Below, piece after piece: positions 1-8,280 of a stretch of 64,000 nt of DNA. The position numbers and the translations under genes are program-made. Numbering within the stretch: position 1 is the first letter of the stretch; each line of letters begins with the position of its first letter. The notes below the pieces were generated by a model. The model was not told where the DNA came from and searched no databases. It was given only the letters and a program-made list of their open reading frames with translations. The stretch lies in contig NZ_MZNT01000013.1 in assembly GCF_002042965.1 (NCBI RefSeq), forward strand, positions 186,001 through 250,000. Reading direction: 5' to 3'. This DNA comes from Paenibacillus sp. 32352. GTDB taxonomy: Bacteria; Bacillota; Bacilli; Paenibacillales; NBRC-103111.

Positions 1-1379
1 CTCTCGCCGTAAGGCTCGATCACCGGCTGTTGAATTTGAATGTAATGATGCCAATAAGAAGCATAAAAGTCCGTATTCTCAAACGCCGATGTCGCCGGCA
101 GCACGATGTCCGCATACTTCGCCGTTTCTGTCAGGAACAGATCATGGACGACGGTGAACAAGTCTTCCCGCTCCAGCCCCTTCCTTACTTTATTCGACTC
201 AGGAGCTACGACGGCCGGGTTCGAATTGTAGACGTACATCGAGCGGATAGGAGGGTCCAGCTCCAGCAGCGCGCTTCCCAGCTGGTTCATATTGACCTGG
301 CGGACCTTGCCCGGCAGCAGGTCCGGACGCATCAGAGCGAACTCATTATGCACCAATACCGAGCCGTTGCCCTTGATCGCGCCCCCGCCCCGCACAAGCC
401 ACTGTCCTGTCAGGGCAGGCAGACACGAGATCGTGCGGATACACATGCCCCCGTTATCGTGATGCTGAGGGCCGTTGCCGATTCGAATGAACGAAGGCGA
501 GGTTTGCCCGTACATCCGGGCCAGCTTATAAATGTCCTCTACAGGCACACCGGTGATCCCCGATACTGTGACAGGATCATACTGCCGCACATGCTGGCGC
601 AGCTCTTCATGGCCTACCGTATATTCCTGCAAAAATGCATCGTCCGTCATCTTCTCGTCGAACAAAATATGCATCAGACCAAGCGCCAACGCTGCATCCG
701 TACCCGGCTTGATCGGAATGAACCAGTCGGCCCAGCGTCCGGTCTGGTTTTTGTGAACGTCGATCACGACGACCTGCGCTCCGTTCTTTCTCGCCTTTTC
801 GGCCAGGACCACCTGATGCATGTTGGTGCTGACCGTATTGATCCCCCACATGATGAACAGCTTCGTATGAACCGTTTCCTCCGGGTCGGTCCCGACACCG
901 GCGCCCATCGTATAGCTGTAGCCTTCCGAGCCGGCCGCAGAGCAAATCGAGTATTTTAACCGGGTTGCACCGAGACGGTGAAAGAACCGCCGGTCCATCC
1001 CTTCCGTTCCGATCAATCCCATGTTCCCGTAGAAGCTGTAAGGCATAATCGCTTCCGAGCCGTACTCTGCAATCGTCTTTTTCCAATGAGAGGTGATCGT
1101 TTCGATGGCTTCCTCCCACGTGATGCGCTCGAACTGCCCGCTTCCCTTTTTCCCCGTACGTTTCATTGGATATTGGAGACGCTTGGCGTCATAAATCCGC
1201 TCGCCCATATTGCGGACCTTGTTGCAGATAGCCCCTTGGGTAACCGGATGCGAAGGGTCTCCTTCGATTTTCACAATTTTTCCGTTTTCCTTATGCACCA
1301 ATAAACCGCATTGATCCGGGCAATCCAAAGAACATACGGATGGAAACACTCCTGTTTGTTGATGTATCGCAGAACTCAT
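1..1379 (-). CDS. Molybdopterin (bis-MGD) oxidoreductase, 3' end cut by window edge
   Basis: The visible 459 residues are the N-terminal part of a molybdenum-dependent oxidoreductase of the formate dehydrogenase / DMSO reductase superfamily; the frame runs off base 1. Residues C16, C20, C24 and C52 form the Cx3Cx3Cx27C motif that binds a [4Fe-4S] cluster, followed by the molybdopterin-binding fold. It most resembles the cytosolic YyaE-type enzymes of Bacillus, whose substrate is unknown. There is no twin-arginine signal, so a cytoplasmic location is likely. The ATG at 1379 is preceded by AAGGAG at 1385-1392. The family assignment is firm; the reaction is not determinable here. Confidence 0.9.
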   Translation of the reverse strand, partial: MSSAIHQQTGVFPSVCSLDCPDQCGLLVHKENGKIVKIEGDPSHPVTQGAICNKVRNMGERIYDAKRLQYPMKRTGKKGSGQFERITWEEAIETITSHWKKTIAEYGSEAIMPYSFYGNMGLIGTEGMDRRFFHRLGATRLKYSICSAAGSEGYSYTMGAGVGTDPEETVHTKLFIMWGINTVSTNMHQVVLAEKARKNGAQVVVIDVHKNQTGRWADWFIPIKPGTDAALALGLMHILFDEKMTDDAFLQEYTVGHEELRQHVRQYDPVTVSGITGVPVEDIYKLARMYGQTSPSFIRIGNGPQHHDNGGMCIRTISCLPALTGQWLVRGGGAIKGNGSVLVHNEFALMRPDLLPGKVRQVNMNQLGSALLELDPPIRSMYVYNSNPAVVAPESNKVRKGLEREDLFTVVHDLFLTETAKYADIVLPATSAFENTDFYASYWHHYIQIQQPVIEPYGE

Positions 1380-1514
1380 GCTGCAGCTCCTTCCGTCCTG
1401 TTTAGATTTGGCCGATAGCCGGTCACACAGACTCTTTACTCTAGTATCAGTTTATGAAAAAGCCCCGGATTAGTAAAGACTTGCCTTCCGGGCTTGCTCT
1501 GCTGCTTCGTCCGT

Positions 1515-1543
1515 TTGGGATTCCGCCGCCAGTTTTGTATAAT
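1515..1543 (+). promoter_or_regulatory. SigA-type promoter for the sugar-sensing triad
   Basis: TTGGGA (1515-1520), 17-bp spacer, TATAAT (1538-1543), 55 bases before the first gene of the binding protein / kinase / regulator operon. Confidence 0.7.
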
Positions 1544-1598
1544 TAGATAAGAAGAAAAACGTCTAGCGGCGTCTTATCATAGCAGCACGGAGGCAAGC

Positions 1599-2585
1599 AT
1601 GTCGAATCGAAAATGGTCCATAAGCCTTCTAGTTCTTACCATAGTCTTCATCGGCCTGCTGCTGCAATTTTTGTTCTCGACCTTGCGGATTCGTGAGCTT
1701 GTGAAGCCGCCGGCGGCCGTATCGGAACCGGCTCCGCGCCACATTGTACTCATCTCGCAGGAGCTGGATAACCCATTCTGGAGATCCGTCGAGCAGGGAG
1801 CGCGCGACGCTGTGAAGCAGAACGGATGGGAGCTGGAGTATACCGGCTCCTTCCGCATCAATCCGGCCGAGCAAGCGAAGTTGCTGGAGAAGGCGATTGC
1901 GGCCAAGGCCGATGCCATTCTGGTACAAGGCCTTGGCGATCCGCAGTATCGGCAGTGGATCGATAAAGCGATTGCCCAAGGCATCGCCGTCATTGCCGTG
2001 GATACGGACGAGCCGGCCAGCAGCAGGCTGTCCTACGTCGGCACGGACAACGAAGCAGCAGGCAAGCAGATGGGCGAGCTTGTCATCCAAAAGGCCGGGG
2101 GCGCAGGCAGCATCGGAGTCCTTGTTGGAAGCTCCGCTCAGAGCCAGCAGCTCAGGCTGGAGGGGTTCCGTAAGGCCATCGGCCATAATCCGGCCCTTGC
2201 GATTACGGAAGTGCGAACGTCCAATATTTCCCGGCTGCAGGCGGAGCAGCAAGCGGCCGATATGCTGAAGGACCATCCGCAAATGCAGATCATGGTCGGA
2301 TTCAGCGCCTTGGACGGCATAGGCATTATGAAAGCGGCGGAACGGGCTAAGCGGAGCGATCTGCAAATTTATGCCTTCGACGACCTTCCGGAGACGATAG
2401 AGGGCATCCGCCAGTGCAAAATCGCTTCCTCCATCGTGCAGCAGCCTTACCGGATGGGCTTCGATGCGGTTAAGCTGCTGGAGCAATATTGGAGCGGTCA
2501 AGCTCCGGAGAAGGAGCATTTCATTGCCGTCACGCTTCTTGACAAAGCTGCGCTGGACGGCGCGGCAGGAGGCGCTTGCCGATGA
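1599..2585 (+). CDS. Membrane-anchored sugar-binding protein (PBP1-type sensor)
   Basis: Residues 8-27 are an uncleaved-looking hydrophobic anchor, with no lipobox; from about residue 48 comes a type-1 periplasmic-binding fold of the ribose/xylose-binding kind (ISQELDNPFW... start, DTDEPAS and FDDLPETI segments). ATG 1599 has GGAGG at 1589-1593. Its stop overlaps the start of the histidine kinase gene by four bases (ATGA). In Clostridium beijerinckii a comparable trio, XylFII-LytS-YesN, uses the binding protein as the extracellular sugar sensor of the kinase. By analogy this protein probably presents a sugar to the kinase rather than to a transporter; no permease genes are nearby. The ligand is unknown. 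Confidence 0.85.
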   Translation: MSNRKWSISLLVLTIVFIGLLLQFLFSTLRIRELVKPPAAVSEPAPRHIVLISQELDNPFWRSVEQGARDAVKQNGWELEYTGSFRINPAEQAKLLEKAIAAKADAILVQGLGDPQYRQWIDKAIAQGIAVIAVDTDEPASSRLSYVGTDNEAAGKQMGELVIQKAGGAGSIGVLVGSSAQSQQLRLEGFRKAIGHNPALAITEVRTSNISRLQAEQQAADMLKDHPQMQIMVGFSALDGIGIMKAAERAKRSDLQIYAFDDLPETIEGIRQCKIASSIVQQPYRMGFDAVKLLEQYWSGQAPEKEHFIAVTLLDKAALDGAAGGACR

Positions 2586-4069
2586 CGATCCGCACCAAGC
2601 TGCTGCTGTTTATCCCGTTGCTGGTGCTGCTGGCTAATGCCGTGACCTTCTTCGTCTTTCAGAGCGAGAAGATCGTCCAGACCAGCTATGACCGCATGAT
2701 GCACCGGATGCTGCAGTACAAGCAGTCCGCTCAAACGGCCGAGCAAACGTTAAAGTCACTGTACGGCTATTTGCTGAATCCGGAAGGAACTGATACAACC
2801 GAGCTCGAACGGGGACAAGCAGAACTGGCCGCCATTCGCGAGGAGCTCTCGGCACAGCTCCCATCCTCCCTTCACCCTTCGGAGCTGACAAGCTACGTTC
2901 ATATGCTCGATACGCTGAAGGAGCAGGAGCAGGCCTCTCTCTCCTCCTCCCTGGAGCACTCTCCTTCCATGGCGTTAAGCCATTATGAAGAAGCGGAATC
3001 CACACTCGGGTTTATCCGGGAGGCCGGACAAGCCCTCGTCGATCTGGAGCTGAGCTCGTACCAGCCTGCCTACCAGCAGCTTCAAGTGGAGAACAACCGG
3101 TTGAACCGGCTGGGAGCCGCCGTGTTTATCGTCAACACGCTGCTCGGGATTGGGCTCGCCTTATGGATATCCGGGAGCATTACCGGACCGGTTCGCCGCC
3201 TTGTCCGGATAGCCCAGCGTGTATCCAAAGGCCAGCTGGAGTCAGCCAGCGAAGCCGCTCCCCCTCGTTCGGAGGATGAGCTGGGGATTTTATCTGATAC
3301 CTTCCAGCAAATGATGGCGGATTTATCCGTCCTGATTGAAAAGGATAAGGAAAGCCTCGAGAAGGACCGTCTCGTGAAGGAATTGGAGCTTAAGGCGCTG
3401 CAAAGCCAGATCCAGCCCCATTTTCTGTTCAATACGCTCAACGTGCTTTCCAAGCTGGCGTTGATTGAAGGAGCGGAGCAAACGAGCGACCTTATCGTGT
3501 CCATGTCCAATCTGCTGCGCTATAACTTAAGCAAGCTGGACCAGCCGGTAACAGTGAAGGATGAGCTCGATCATTTGAAAGAATATATCGCGATTCAGCA
3601 GGCCCGCTTTCGCGACCGGGTACGTTTCGAAATGGATATCGATGCTTCCGCTCTATCGGCACCCATTCCCGCCCTTACCATCCAGCCGTTGGTGGAGAAC
3701 GCCTTTTTGCACGGCATTGAGCGCATGGAGCAAGGCGCCATGATCCGCATCGCCGTCCGGCGGGATACCGAAGGTGTCTGTCTGGCCGTCGAGGATAACG
3801 GTGCCGGAATGAGTGAGGACGTCCGGCAAAGGCTCCTCCGTCAGGAGGGGAACGTACGCCCCGCTGTCGGAGAAGCGTCGGAGCAAGCGAAGAAACCGTC
3901 CACGGGACTGGGGACGGCGAATGTATTTAAGCGTCTGCAATTGTTGTACGGACGGAATGATCTGATCCACATTGAAAGCAAGCCTGGGGAAGGGACCCGT
4001 ATTCTGATCCGTATCCCTGATAGAAAGGAGAGTGAACCGACCGATGTATCGTCTGTTGATAGCCGATGA
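2582..4069 (+). CDS. YesM/LytS-type sensor histidine kinase
   Basis: Membrane sensor kinase of about 495 residues: membrane segment at about 6-26, an extracellular helical region of ~150 residues, a second membrane segment around 175-197, HAMP domain, His_kinase domain with phospho-acceptor H280 in QPHFLFN, and an HATPase_c domain with N373 (VENAFLHG), DNGAGM and GLGTANVF boxes. The ATG at 2582 is preferred over TTG 2576 because AGGAGG at 2567-2572 sits 9 bases ahead and the start overlaps the previous stop as ATGA, a sign of translational coupling. The extracellular part probably pairs with the binding protein encoded just upstream. Its partner is the response regulator that follows. Confidence 0.92.
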   Translation: MTIRTKLLLFIPLLVLLANAVTFFVFQSEKIVQTSYDRMMHRMLQYKQSAQTAEQTLKSLYGYLLNPEGTDTTELERGQAELAAIREELSAQLPSSLHPSELTSYVHMLDTLKEQEQASLSSSLEHSPSMALSHYEEAESTLGFIREAGQALVDLELSSYQPAYQQLQVENNRLNRLGAAVFIVNTLLGIGLALWISGSITGPVRRLVRIAQRVSKGQLESASEAAPPRSEDELGILSDTFQQMMADLSVLIEKDKESLEKDRLVKELELKALQSQIQPHFLFNTLNVLSKLALIEGAEQTSDLIVSMSNLLRYNLSKLDQPVTVKDELDHLKEYIAIQQARFRDRVRFEMDIDASALSAPIPALTIQPLVENAFLHGIERMEQGAMIRIAVRRDTEGVCLAVEDNGAGMSEDVRQRLLRQEGNVRPAVGEASEQAKKPSTGLGTANVFKRLQLLYGRNDLIHIESKPGEGTRILIRIPDRKESEPTDVSSVDSR

Positions 4070-5387
4070 TGAGGCTTTGGAGCGCGAAGGGCTCGAATGG
4101 ATCGTTCAGAACATGCTGCCCGGCCAGTTCGAAGTCATTCATGCCGAGAACGGCCGGATGGCCATTGAACGGGCGGAAGAGCACCGCCCGCAGATCGTTC
4201 TGATGGATGTCAATATGCCCGGCATTCAAGGTCTGGATGCGCTTCGGGAGATTAAAAGACTGCTGCCCGAGACCAAGATGGTGCTCGTCACCGCATACGA
4301 CTATTTCTCCTATGCCAAAGAAGCGCTGACCCTCGGCGTAAAGGAATATATCGTGAAGCCGGCGCGGCGGGAGCAAGTCGTTCAGATCCTGCAGCAGCTT
4401 ATCGATGAGCTGGAACGGGAGCGCCTGAAACGGGCGGAGGACCTTCAGCTTAGGGACAAGGTCTCTCAGCTGCAGCCGCTCGTAGAGAATGAGCTGGCCC
4501 TCATGTTCATGGTAGACCAGGTGACGGGAGCCAGCGCTCCCTTGCTGTCCGAATGGCTGAGCTTCCCGCTGGAGCAAGGCTGCTCGATCGTGATCGCCTT
4601 CTCCGATCATGTCTACTCGCAGGATAAAACCAAAATCTACGATACGGTCCGCAGCTTCGCCAAATCTCATTTTGCCGGACCTTCTCTCGTCAGCTCCTTC
4701 ATCGACCGGCATATGGCGGTCTTTCTGAGCAAAGCTGCCGCCGTGCAGGGCTCGGACTGGCAATCGACCCTGCGGCAGTACGGAGAGAAGATATGCGCTC
4801 TGACGGAACGCCAGCTCTCTCTTACAGCCTCCATCGGCATCGGTTCGACTCATTCGAATGTCGAGGGACTGCGCAAATCGTATTTCGAAGCCGTCTTTGC
4901 TTCGACATATTTTGAGGAGGGCGGCAAAGTCTGCCTGTTTGAAGAGGTAACCAAGCAAGGCGGCGGCTCTGCCCTTGCCCGTGCAAGCGATCACAGGGAA
5001 TCCGCCGAGCACCGGTCCTACGTGCTGTCTGCCTTGCAGCGCATTCGCGAGGAGCGCGAGGAACAGACGATCCACGTCCTGGATAAAGCCAAAAGCTACA
5101 TCGAGAGCAAATTCACCGAAGATATTTCGCTTGAGGAGGTCGCTGACGTCGTGCACCTCAATCCCCACTATTTCAGCAAAGTGTTCAAGCAGCACATAGG
5201 GGAAACCTTTATCGACTTTCTCACCCGGCTAAGAATTGAGAGAGCCAAAGAGCTGATGGCTTCCAATGAATTAAGTCTCAAAGAGGTTTGCTTCGAGGTA
5301 GGCTACAAGGACCCCAACTATTTCAGCCGGGTGTTTAAAAAAGTGACCGGAATGACTCCGACTGATTATCGCGGGCAGGAGAACTAA
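4044..5387 (+). CDS. YesN-type response regulator with AraC DNA-binding domain
   Basis: The N-terminal receiver domain has phospho-acceptor D55 (MDVNMPG) and K105 (IVKPA); a long linker is followed by two AraC-type helix-turn-helix motifs at the C-terminus (HPHYFSKVFKQ-like and PNYFSRVFKKVTG segments). It is expected to activate sugar-uptake genes when phosphorylated by the kinase encoded upstream. The reading frame begins inside the kinase gene. GTG 4032 is also in frame, but GAAAGGAG at 4023-4030 leaves only one base before it; ATG 4044 gives the usual family N-terminus (MYRLLIADDE), with a rather long 13-base spacing. Target genes are not in the window. Confidence 0.92.
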   Translation: MYRLLIADDEALEREGLEWIVQNMLPGQFEVIHAENGRMAIERAEEHRPQIVLMDVNMPGIQGLDALREIKRLLPETKMVLVTAYDYFSYAKEALTLGVKEYIVKPARREQVVQILQQLIDELERERLKRAEDLQLRDKVSQLQPLVENELALMFMVDQVTGASAPLLSEWLSFPLEQGCSIVIAFSDHVYSQDKTKIYDTVRSFAKSHFAGPSLVSSFIDRHMAVFLSKAAAVQGSDWQSTLRQYGEKICALTERQLSLTASIGIGSTHSNVEGLRKSYFEAVFASTYFEEGGKVCLFEEVTKQGGGSALARASDHRESAEHRSYVLSALQRIREEREEQTIHVLDKAKSYIESKFTEDISLEEVADVVHLNPHYFSKVFKQHIGETFIDFLTRLRIERAKELMASNELSLKEVCFEVGYKDPNYFSRVFKKVTGMTPTDYRGQEN

Positions 5388-5517
5388 GCTTTTGGCTATA
5401 TAAAAGCTAAAAAAGGCCTGTATTCACCCAGCTCAAGCTTAGGTAATTTCTACATGCCCTTAATGGTTTACAAGGTATATAAGTCAGATCGTTAATAAAC
5501 CGCTAACTTTATTCCCT

Positions 5518-5838
5518 TCATTCTTCCGGGTGGTACTGCCAGCGGGTCAAATCCATTTTGCCCTCGTCGTCCACGGCGACCCCTTCATTTTGCAGGTGCA
5601 TGATTTGCAGGAAACGGGCTTCGTCTCCCTGGAGCCCTATCTCGCCTTTGGCATTGACGACCCGGTACCACGGGAGATTGTATTTTTTACTGGATGAATG
5701 AAGAATTCTCACGACCTGTCTCGCCGCTCTTCGGCTTCCGGCCAATTCCGCGATTTGCCCGTAAGTCATGACATGCCCTTCCGGTATGGCTTTAATAATC
5801 TCGATCACCTGCCTAGTAAAAGGCGTCATTCCCTTCAC
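5518..5838 (-). CDS. Alkyltransferase-like (ATL) DNA repair protein
   Basis: A 106-residue member of the O6-alkylguanine-DNA alkyltransferase family, containing only the DNA-binding domain. The active-site box reads PWYRVV instead of PCHRV: tryptophan replaces the acceptor cysteine. That marks it as an ATL protein, which binds O6-alkylguanine and recruits nucleotide-excision repair but does not itself transfer the alkyl group. It lies 8 bases downstream of an AlkA-type glycosylase gene, forming a two-gene alkylation-repair operon. GTG 5838 has GGGGAG three bases ahead; ATG 5829 is an alternative start. Family assignment is strong; the function is by analogy with Atl1/YbaZ. Confidence 0.88.
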   Translation of the reverse strand: MKGMTPFTRQVIEIIKAIPEGHVMTYGQIAELAGSRRAARQVVRILHSSSKKYNLPWYRVVNAKGEIGLQGDEARFLQIMHLQNEGVAVDDEGKMDLTRWQYHPEE

Positions 5839-5846
5839 CCGCTCCC

Positions 5847-6524
5847 CTATTCACGCTGCTGCTCTGCGAGCTTCTCGCAAAATTTGCTATACGGCCCCTC
5901 AACGACATGACCCTGGTTGATAGCTTCCCATAAATACAAAGAGGCAATCGAACGGTAAGGCTCCCAGGCCACACTTTGCTGCTCCAACACAGCGGCTCCG
6001 TTTCCTTTTTCCCCTTCATAGAGCCACAACGCTGCACGGCGAAGCCCGGCATCCCCCATCGACAGTACATTGTCCCGGCCCATGAAAAAAATCAGAAACA
6101 TTTCCGCCGTCCATCGGCCAATTCCTTTGATCTTCGTCAATGCCTCGATAGCATCCTCATCGCTCATCCCTTCCCATGCGGCAAAGTCGATTTCTCCCTG
6201 CTTGACCAGTTGAGCCAGCCCTTGGATGTATCCGATCTTGGGCCTGGAAACGCCCGCGGCGCGCAGGATGTCCTCCGATGCATTGAGCATGGAATCCGGT
6301 GTGATCCCGCCGCACTGCTGCTCCACGCGCTGACAGATCGTCGCTGCCGCTTTGACCGAAAGCTGCTGGTTAATGAGCGACTTGGCCAAATATTCAAAAC
6401 CGTCCGTTCTCTTCGGCACGTTTAACGGACCCACCGCTCTGACCAGCATAGCCAATCTGGTGTCTTGAAGGCATAATTGACGAAGTCTAGGCTCGTCCGC
6501 ATGTAATTCGAATAAGGATGTCAT
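5847..6524 (-). CDS. AlkA-type DNA-3-methyladenine glycosylase
   Basis: HhH-GPD superfamily glycosylase, 225 residues, that excises alkylated purines. The helix-hairpin-helix (IKGIGRWTAEMF) is followed by the loop with the catalytic aspartate (LSMGDAGLRRA). The N-terminal TBP-like domain of E. coli AlkA is absent, as is usual in the short Gram-positive form. ATG 6524 has GAGGA 5 bases ahead; in-frame ATG 6536 and TTG 6542 are less well placed. It is followed closely by the ATL gene, which points to one repair transcript. Confidence 0.9.
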   Translation of the reverse strand: MTSLFELHADEPRLRQLCLQDTRLAMLVRAVGPLNVPKRTDGFEYLAKSLINQQLSVKAAATICQRVEQQCGGITPDSMLNASEDILRAAGVSRPKIGYIQGLAQLVKQGEIDFAAWEGMSDEDAIEALTKIKGIGRWTAEMFLIFFMGRDNVLSMGDAGLRRAALWLYEGEKGNGAAVLEQQSVAWEPYRSIASLYLWEAINQGHVVEGPYSKFCEKLAEQQRE

Positions 6525-6721
6525 GGAATTCCTCATTTCCAAGGATCTTTTTTAGTATCAAATCACTCATGCATTTTCTAAAATGTCTTCCTGAGAGCCA
6601 GGTCCATAATCGAACATACTTTCTACTTATTATAATTGCCGACCTAAACGTACTTCAAGCAATTCCCTCTCGCTTAACACCACATAAGCTTATATTTTTT
6701 TCATTTTATGGAATTATCCTA

Positions 6722-6771
6722 TTGTCAAAACTAATACCATTAGTTATTATAAAACTAAGGTTATTAGTTTT
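6722..6771 (+). promoter_or_regulatory. TetR-gene promoter with two 17-bp operators
   Basis: TTGTCA (6722-6727), 17-bp spacer, TATTAT (6745-6750). Two copies of one dyad overlap it: AACTAAT-acc-ATTAGTT at 6729-6745, filling the spacer, and AACTAAG-gtt-ATTAGTT at 6753-6769, just after the -10. Their starts are 24 bp apart. The second copy also has flanking AA/TT that extends its arms. This is the layout of an autorepressed TetR-family gene; binding is inferred. Confidence 0.8.
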
Positions 6772-6791
6772 ATTCGAAAAGGAGCTTACCC

Positions 6792-7391
6792 ATGTCACCA
6801 CGAATCGGACTTGATTTGTCCACGATTTTGCAAGCGGCAGCAGAAATGGCCGACTCTCAAGGGCTGGATGAGATTACGCTGGCATCCCTGGCTCAAAGGC
6901 TGGATATCAAATCCCCCTCCCTATACAACCATGTCAACGGATTGCCCGGTCTTCGCAAAAAGCTCGCCGTTTACGGGCTGGAGCAGCTGCTCGATTGCAT
7001 GACGCACGCGGCCGTAGGCCGGTCCGGTGCTGCCGCCGTCCACGCAATAAGCGAAGCATATATTTCATTTGCCCGCTCCCATCCGGGTTTGTATGATGCA
7101 ACTCTCCGCGCCCCTGAACCGGCGGACATGGAGATCCAAAAGGTCGGAGGGAACATCGTCGACCTCGCCGTACGTGTCCTGCACGCTTACGATCTGCAGG
7201 GTGATGCTGCCATACATGCCGTGCGGGGATTACGCAGCCTGCTGCATGGTTTTGCTTCATTGGAACAGCGGGGCGGCTTTGGACTGCCGCTTGATCTCGA
7301 TGTCAGCTTCCGTCTGCTGATCGATACCTTCCTTGCGGGTATTGAAGCTATGAAACAGAACCTGGAAACCATCGCTAAACCGGAAACCTAA
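6792..7391 (+). CDS. TetR-family regulator with WHG/TetR_C_33-like C-terminal domain
   Basis: 199 residues with an N-terminal TetR helix-turn-helix (DEITLASLAQRL...SPSLYNHVNG, about residues 22-48) and a C-terminal ligand domain of the kind found in many Bacillus short regulators (ALRSLLHGFASLE). ATG 6792 has AAAAGGAGC ahead of it. Two near-identical palindromes overlap its own promoter, so it very likely represses itself and the following genes. The downstream integral membrane protein gene appears to be co-transcribed. The inducer is unknown. Confidence 0.88.
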   Translation: MSPRIGLDLSTILQAAAEMADSQGLDEITLASLAQRLDIKSPSLYNHVNGLPGLRKKLAVYGLEQLLDCMTHAAVGRSGAAAVHAISEAYISFARSHPGLYDATLRAPEPADMEIQKVGGNIVDLAVRVLHAYDLQGDAAIHAVRGLRSLLHGFASLEQRGGFGLPLDLDVSFRLLIDTFLAGIEAMKQNLETIAKPET

Positions 7392-7405
7392 AGGAGTGGA
7401 AGGCT

Positions 7406-7498
7406 ATGAGTTTTTTATTGTTCGTTATTCTTTTTAGCGCAGGATGCGGGTGGCTGGACTCTAGAGACCGCTCCACTCAACGAAAGGAAGGGATGTAA
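7406..7498 (+). CDS. Possible 30-residue hydrophobic small protein
   Basis: ATG 7406 follows AAAGGAG (7390-7396) by 9 bases. The frame encodes MSFLLFVILFSAGC and a polar tail, ending at TAA 7496-7498, two bases before the next start. The hydrophobic N-terminus ends at a cysteine, faintly like a lipobox. It could be a real small membrane or lipoprotein or only a leader peptide coupling translation to the next gene. No family was recognised. Confidence 0.35.
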   Translation: MSFLLFVILFSAGCGWLDSRDRSTQRKEGM

Positions 7499-7499
7499 C

Positions 7500-8072
7500 A
7501 TGTTCGCAGGACATTTTGGTCTGGCTGCCGCGGTGAAAGCTAAGGCTCCGGAAGTGCCATTGTGGGCACTCATGCTGAGCACGCAGCTGCTGGACGTTGT
7601 GTTTGTTCCGCTTTTCTTGTCAGGTGTAGAAACGATGGAGCCTGTTAATGGAACCGGATATGGATCCAATATTATCCATGCCGATTATACCCATTCCTTA
7701 GCAGGGGCACTCATACTCTCTTTCCTTGCCGGCCTGCTAGCCCGATCCTTCTGGGGAAAACGCAGCGGACTCGTCATCGGCTCCGTTGTCTTCAGCCATT
7801 GGCTGCTCGACCTGCTAGTGCATCGGGTGGACCTCCCCTTGCTCCCTGGCAACTTGGGCAACCTTCCTCTCCTTGGGTTCGGGTTATGGCAGTTTCCAGC
7901 CGTCAGCGTAGTGTTGGAGCTTTTGCTGCTTGTCATTGGGTTTATTATGTATGCACGTTCTTTATTATCCGGTAGCGCTGGTAAAAGAAAAGCTTGGGCC
8001 TTCGCGGCCAGCGGGGTTATGGGTTTGCTGCTTGTGTTGGCGTTAGTTACAGATGTGTTGGGGGTAGGGTGA
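7500..8072 (+). CDS. Integral membrane protein, YdjM/DUF457-like
   Basis: 190 residues with about five hydrophobic segments. Conserved histidine/aspartate clusters (HADYTHSLAG at about residues 60-69 and SHWLLDLLVHR at about 99-109) resemble the membrane-bound metal-dependent hydrolase family YdjM/DUF457; many entries are labelled permease without proof. AAGGAAGGG precedes ATG 7500. It follows the TetR gene on one transcript and is probably the regulator's target. The true activity is not known. Confidence 0.65.
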   Translation: MFAGHFGLAAAVKAKAPEVPLWALMLSTQLLDVVFVPLFLSGVETMEPVNGTGYGSNIIHADYTHSLAGALILSFLAGLLARSFWGKRSGLVIGSVVFSHWLLDLLVHRVDLPLLPGNLGNLPLLGFGLWQFPAVSVVLELLLLVIGFIMYARSLLSGSAGKRKAWAFAASGVMGLLLVLALVTDVLGVG

Positions 8073-8082
8073 GAGGGGATGC

Positions 8083-8111
8083 ACTATCCCTAGAGTTCGG
8101 CTAGGGATAGT
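8083..8111 (+). terminator. Perfect 10-bp hairpin after the membrane protein gene
   Basis: ACTATCCCTA and TAGGGATAGT flank a 9-base loop, 10 bases after the stop. The T-rich stretch starts only 7 bases later, so it is a weak or non-classical terminator. Confidence 0.5.
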
Positions 8112-8280
8112 CATTCATACTTTTTCTGTTGTTTGTAACTTATTTCCAAAACTTCTTATTCCGTGGATTCTAGGTAGAAAAAGGCTCATTCAAGTGACTT
8201 CGCCTTACTTTTGATAAAGTAAGAAAACATCGAACTGAACGAATCTATCTCACCCCATCATCCATAACAAACACAAAGCG

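Noticed and set aside
5388..5430. AGCTTTT/AAAAGCT hairpin after the response regulator as terminator
   Set aside because: No T-run follows on either strand.
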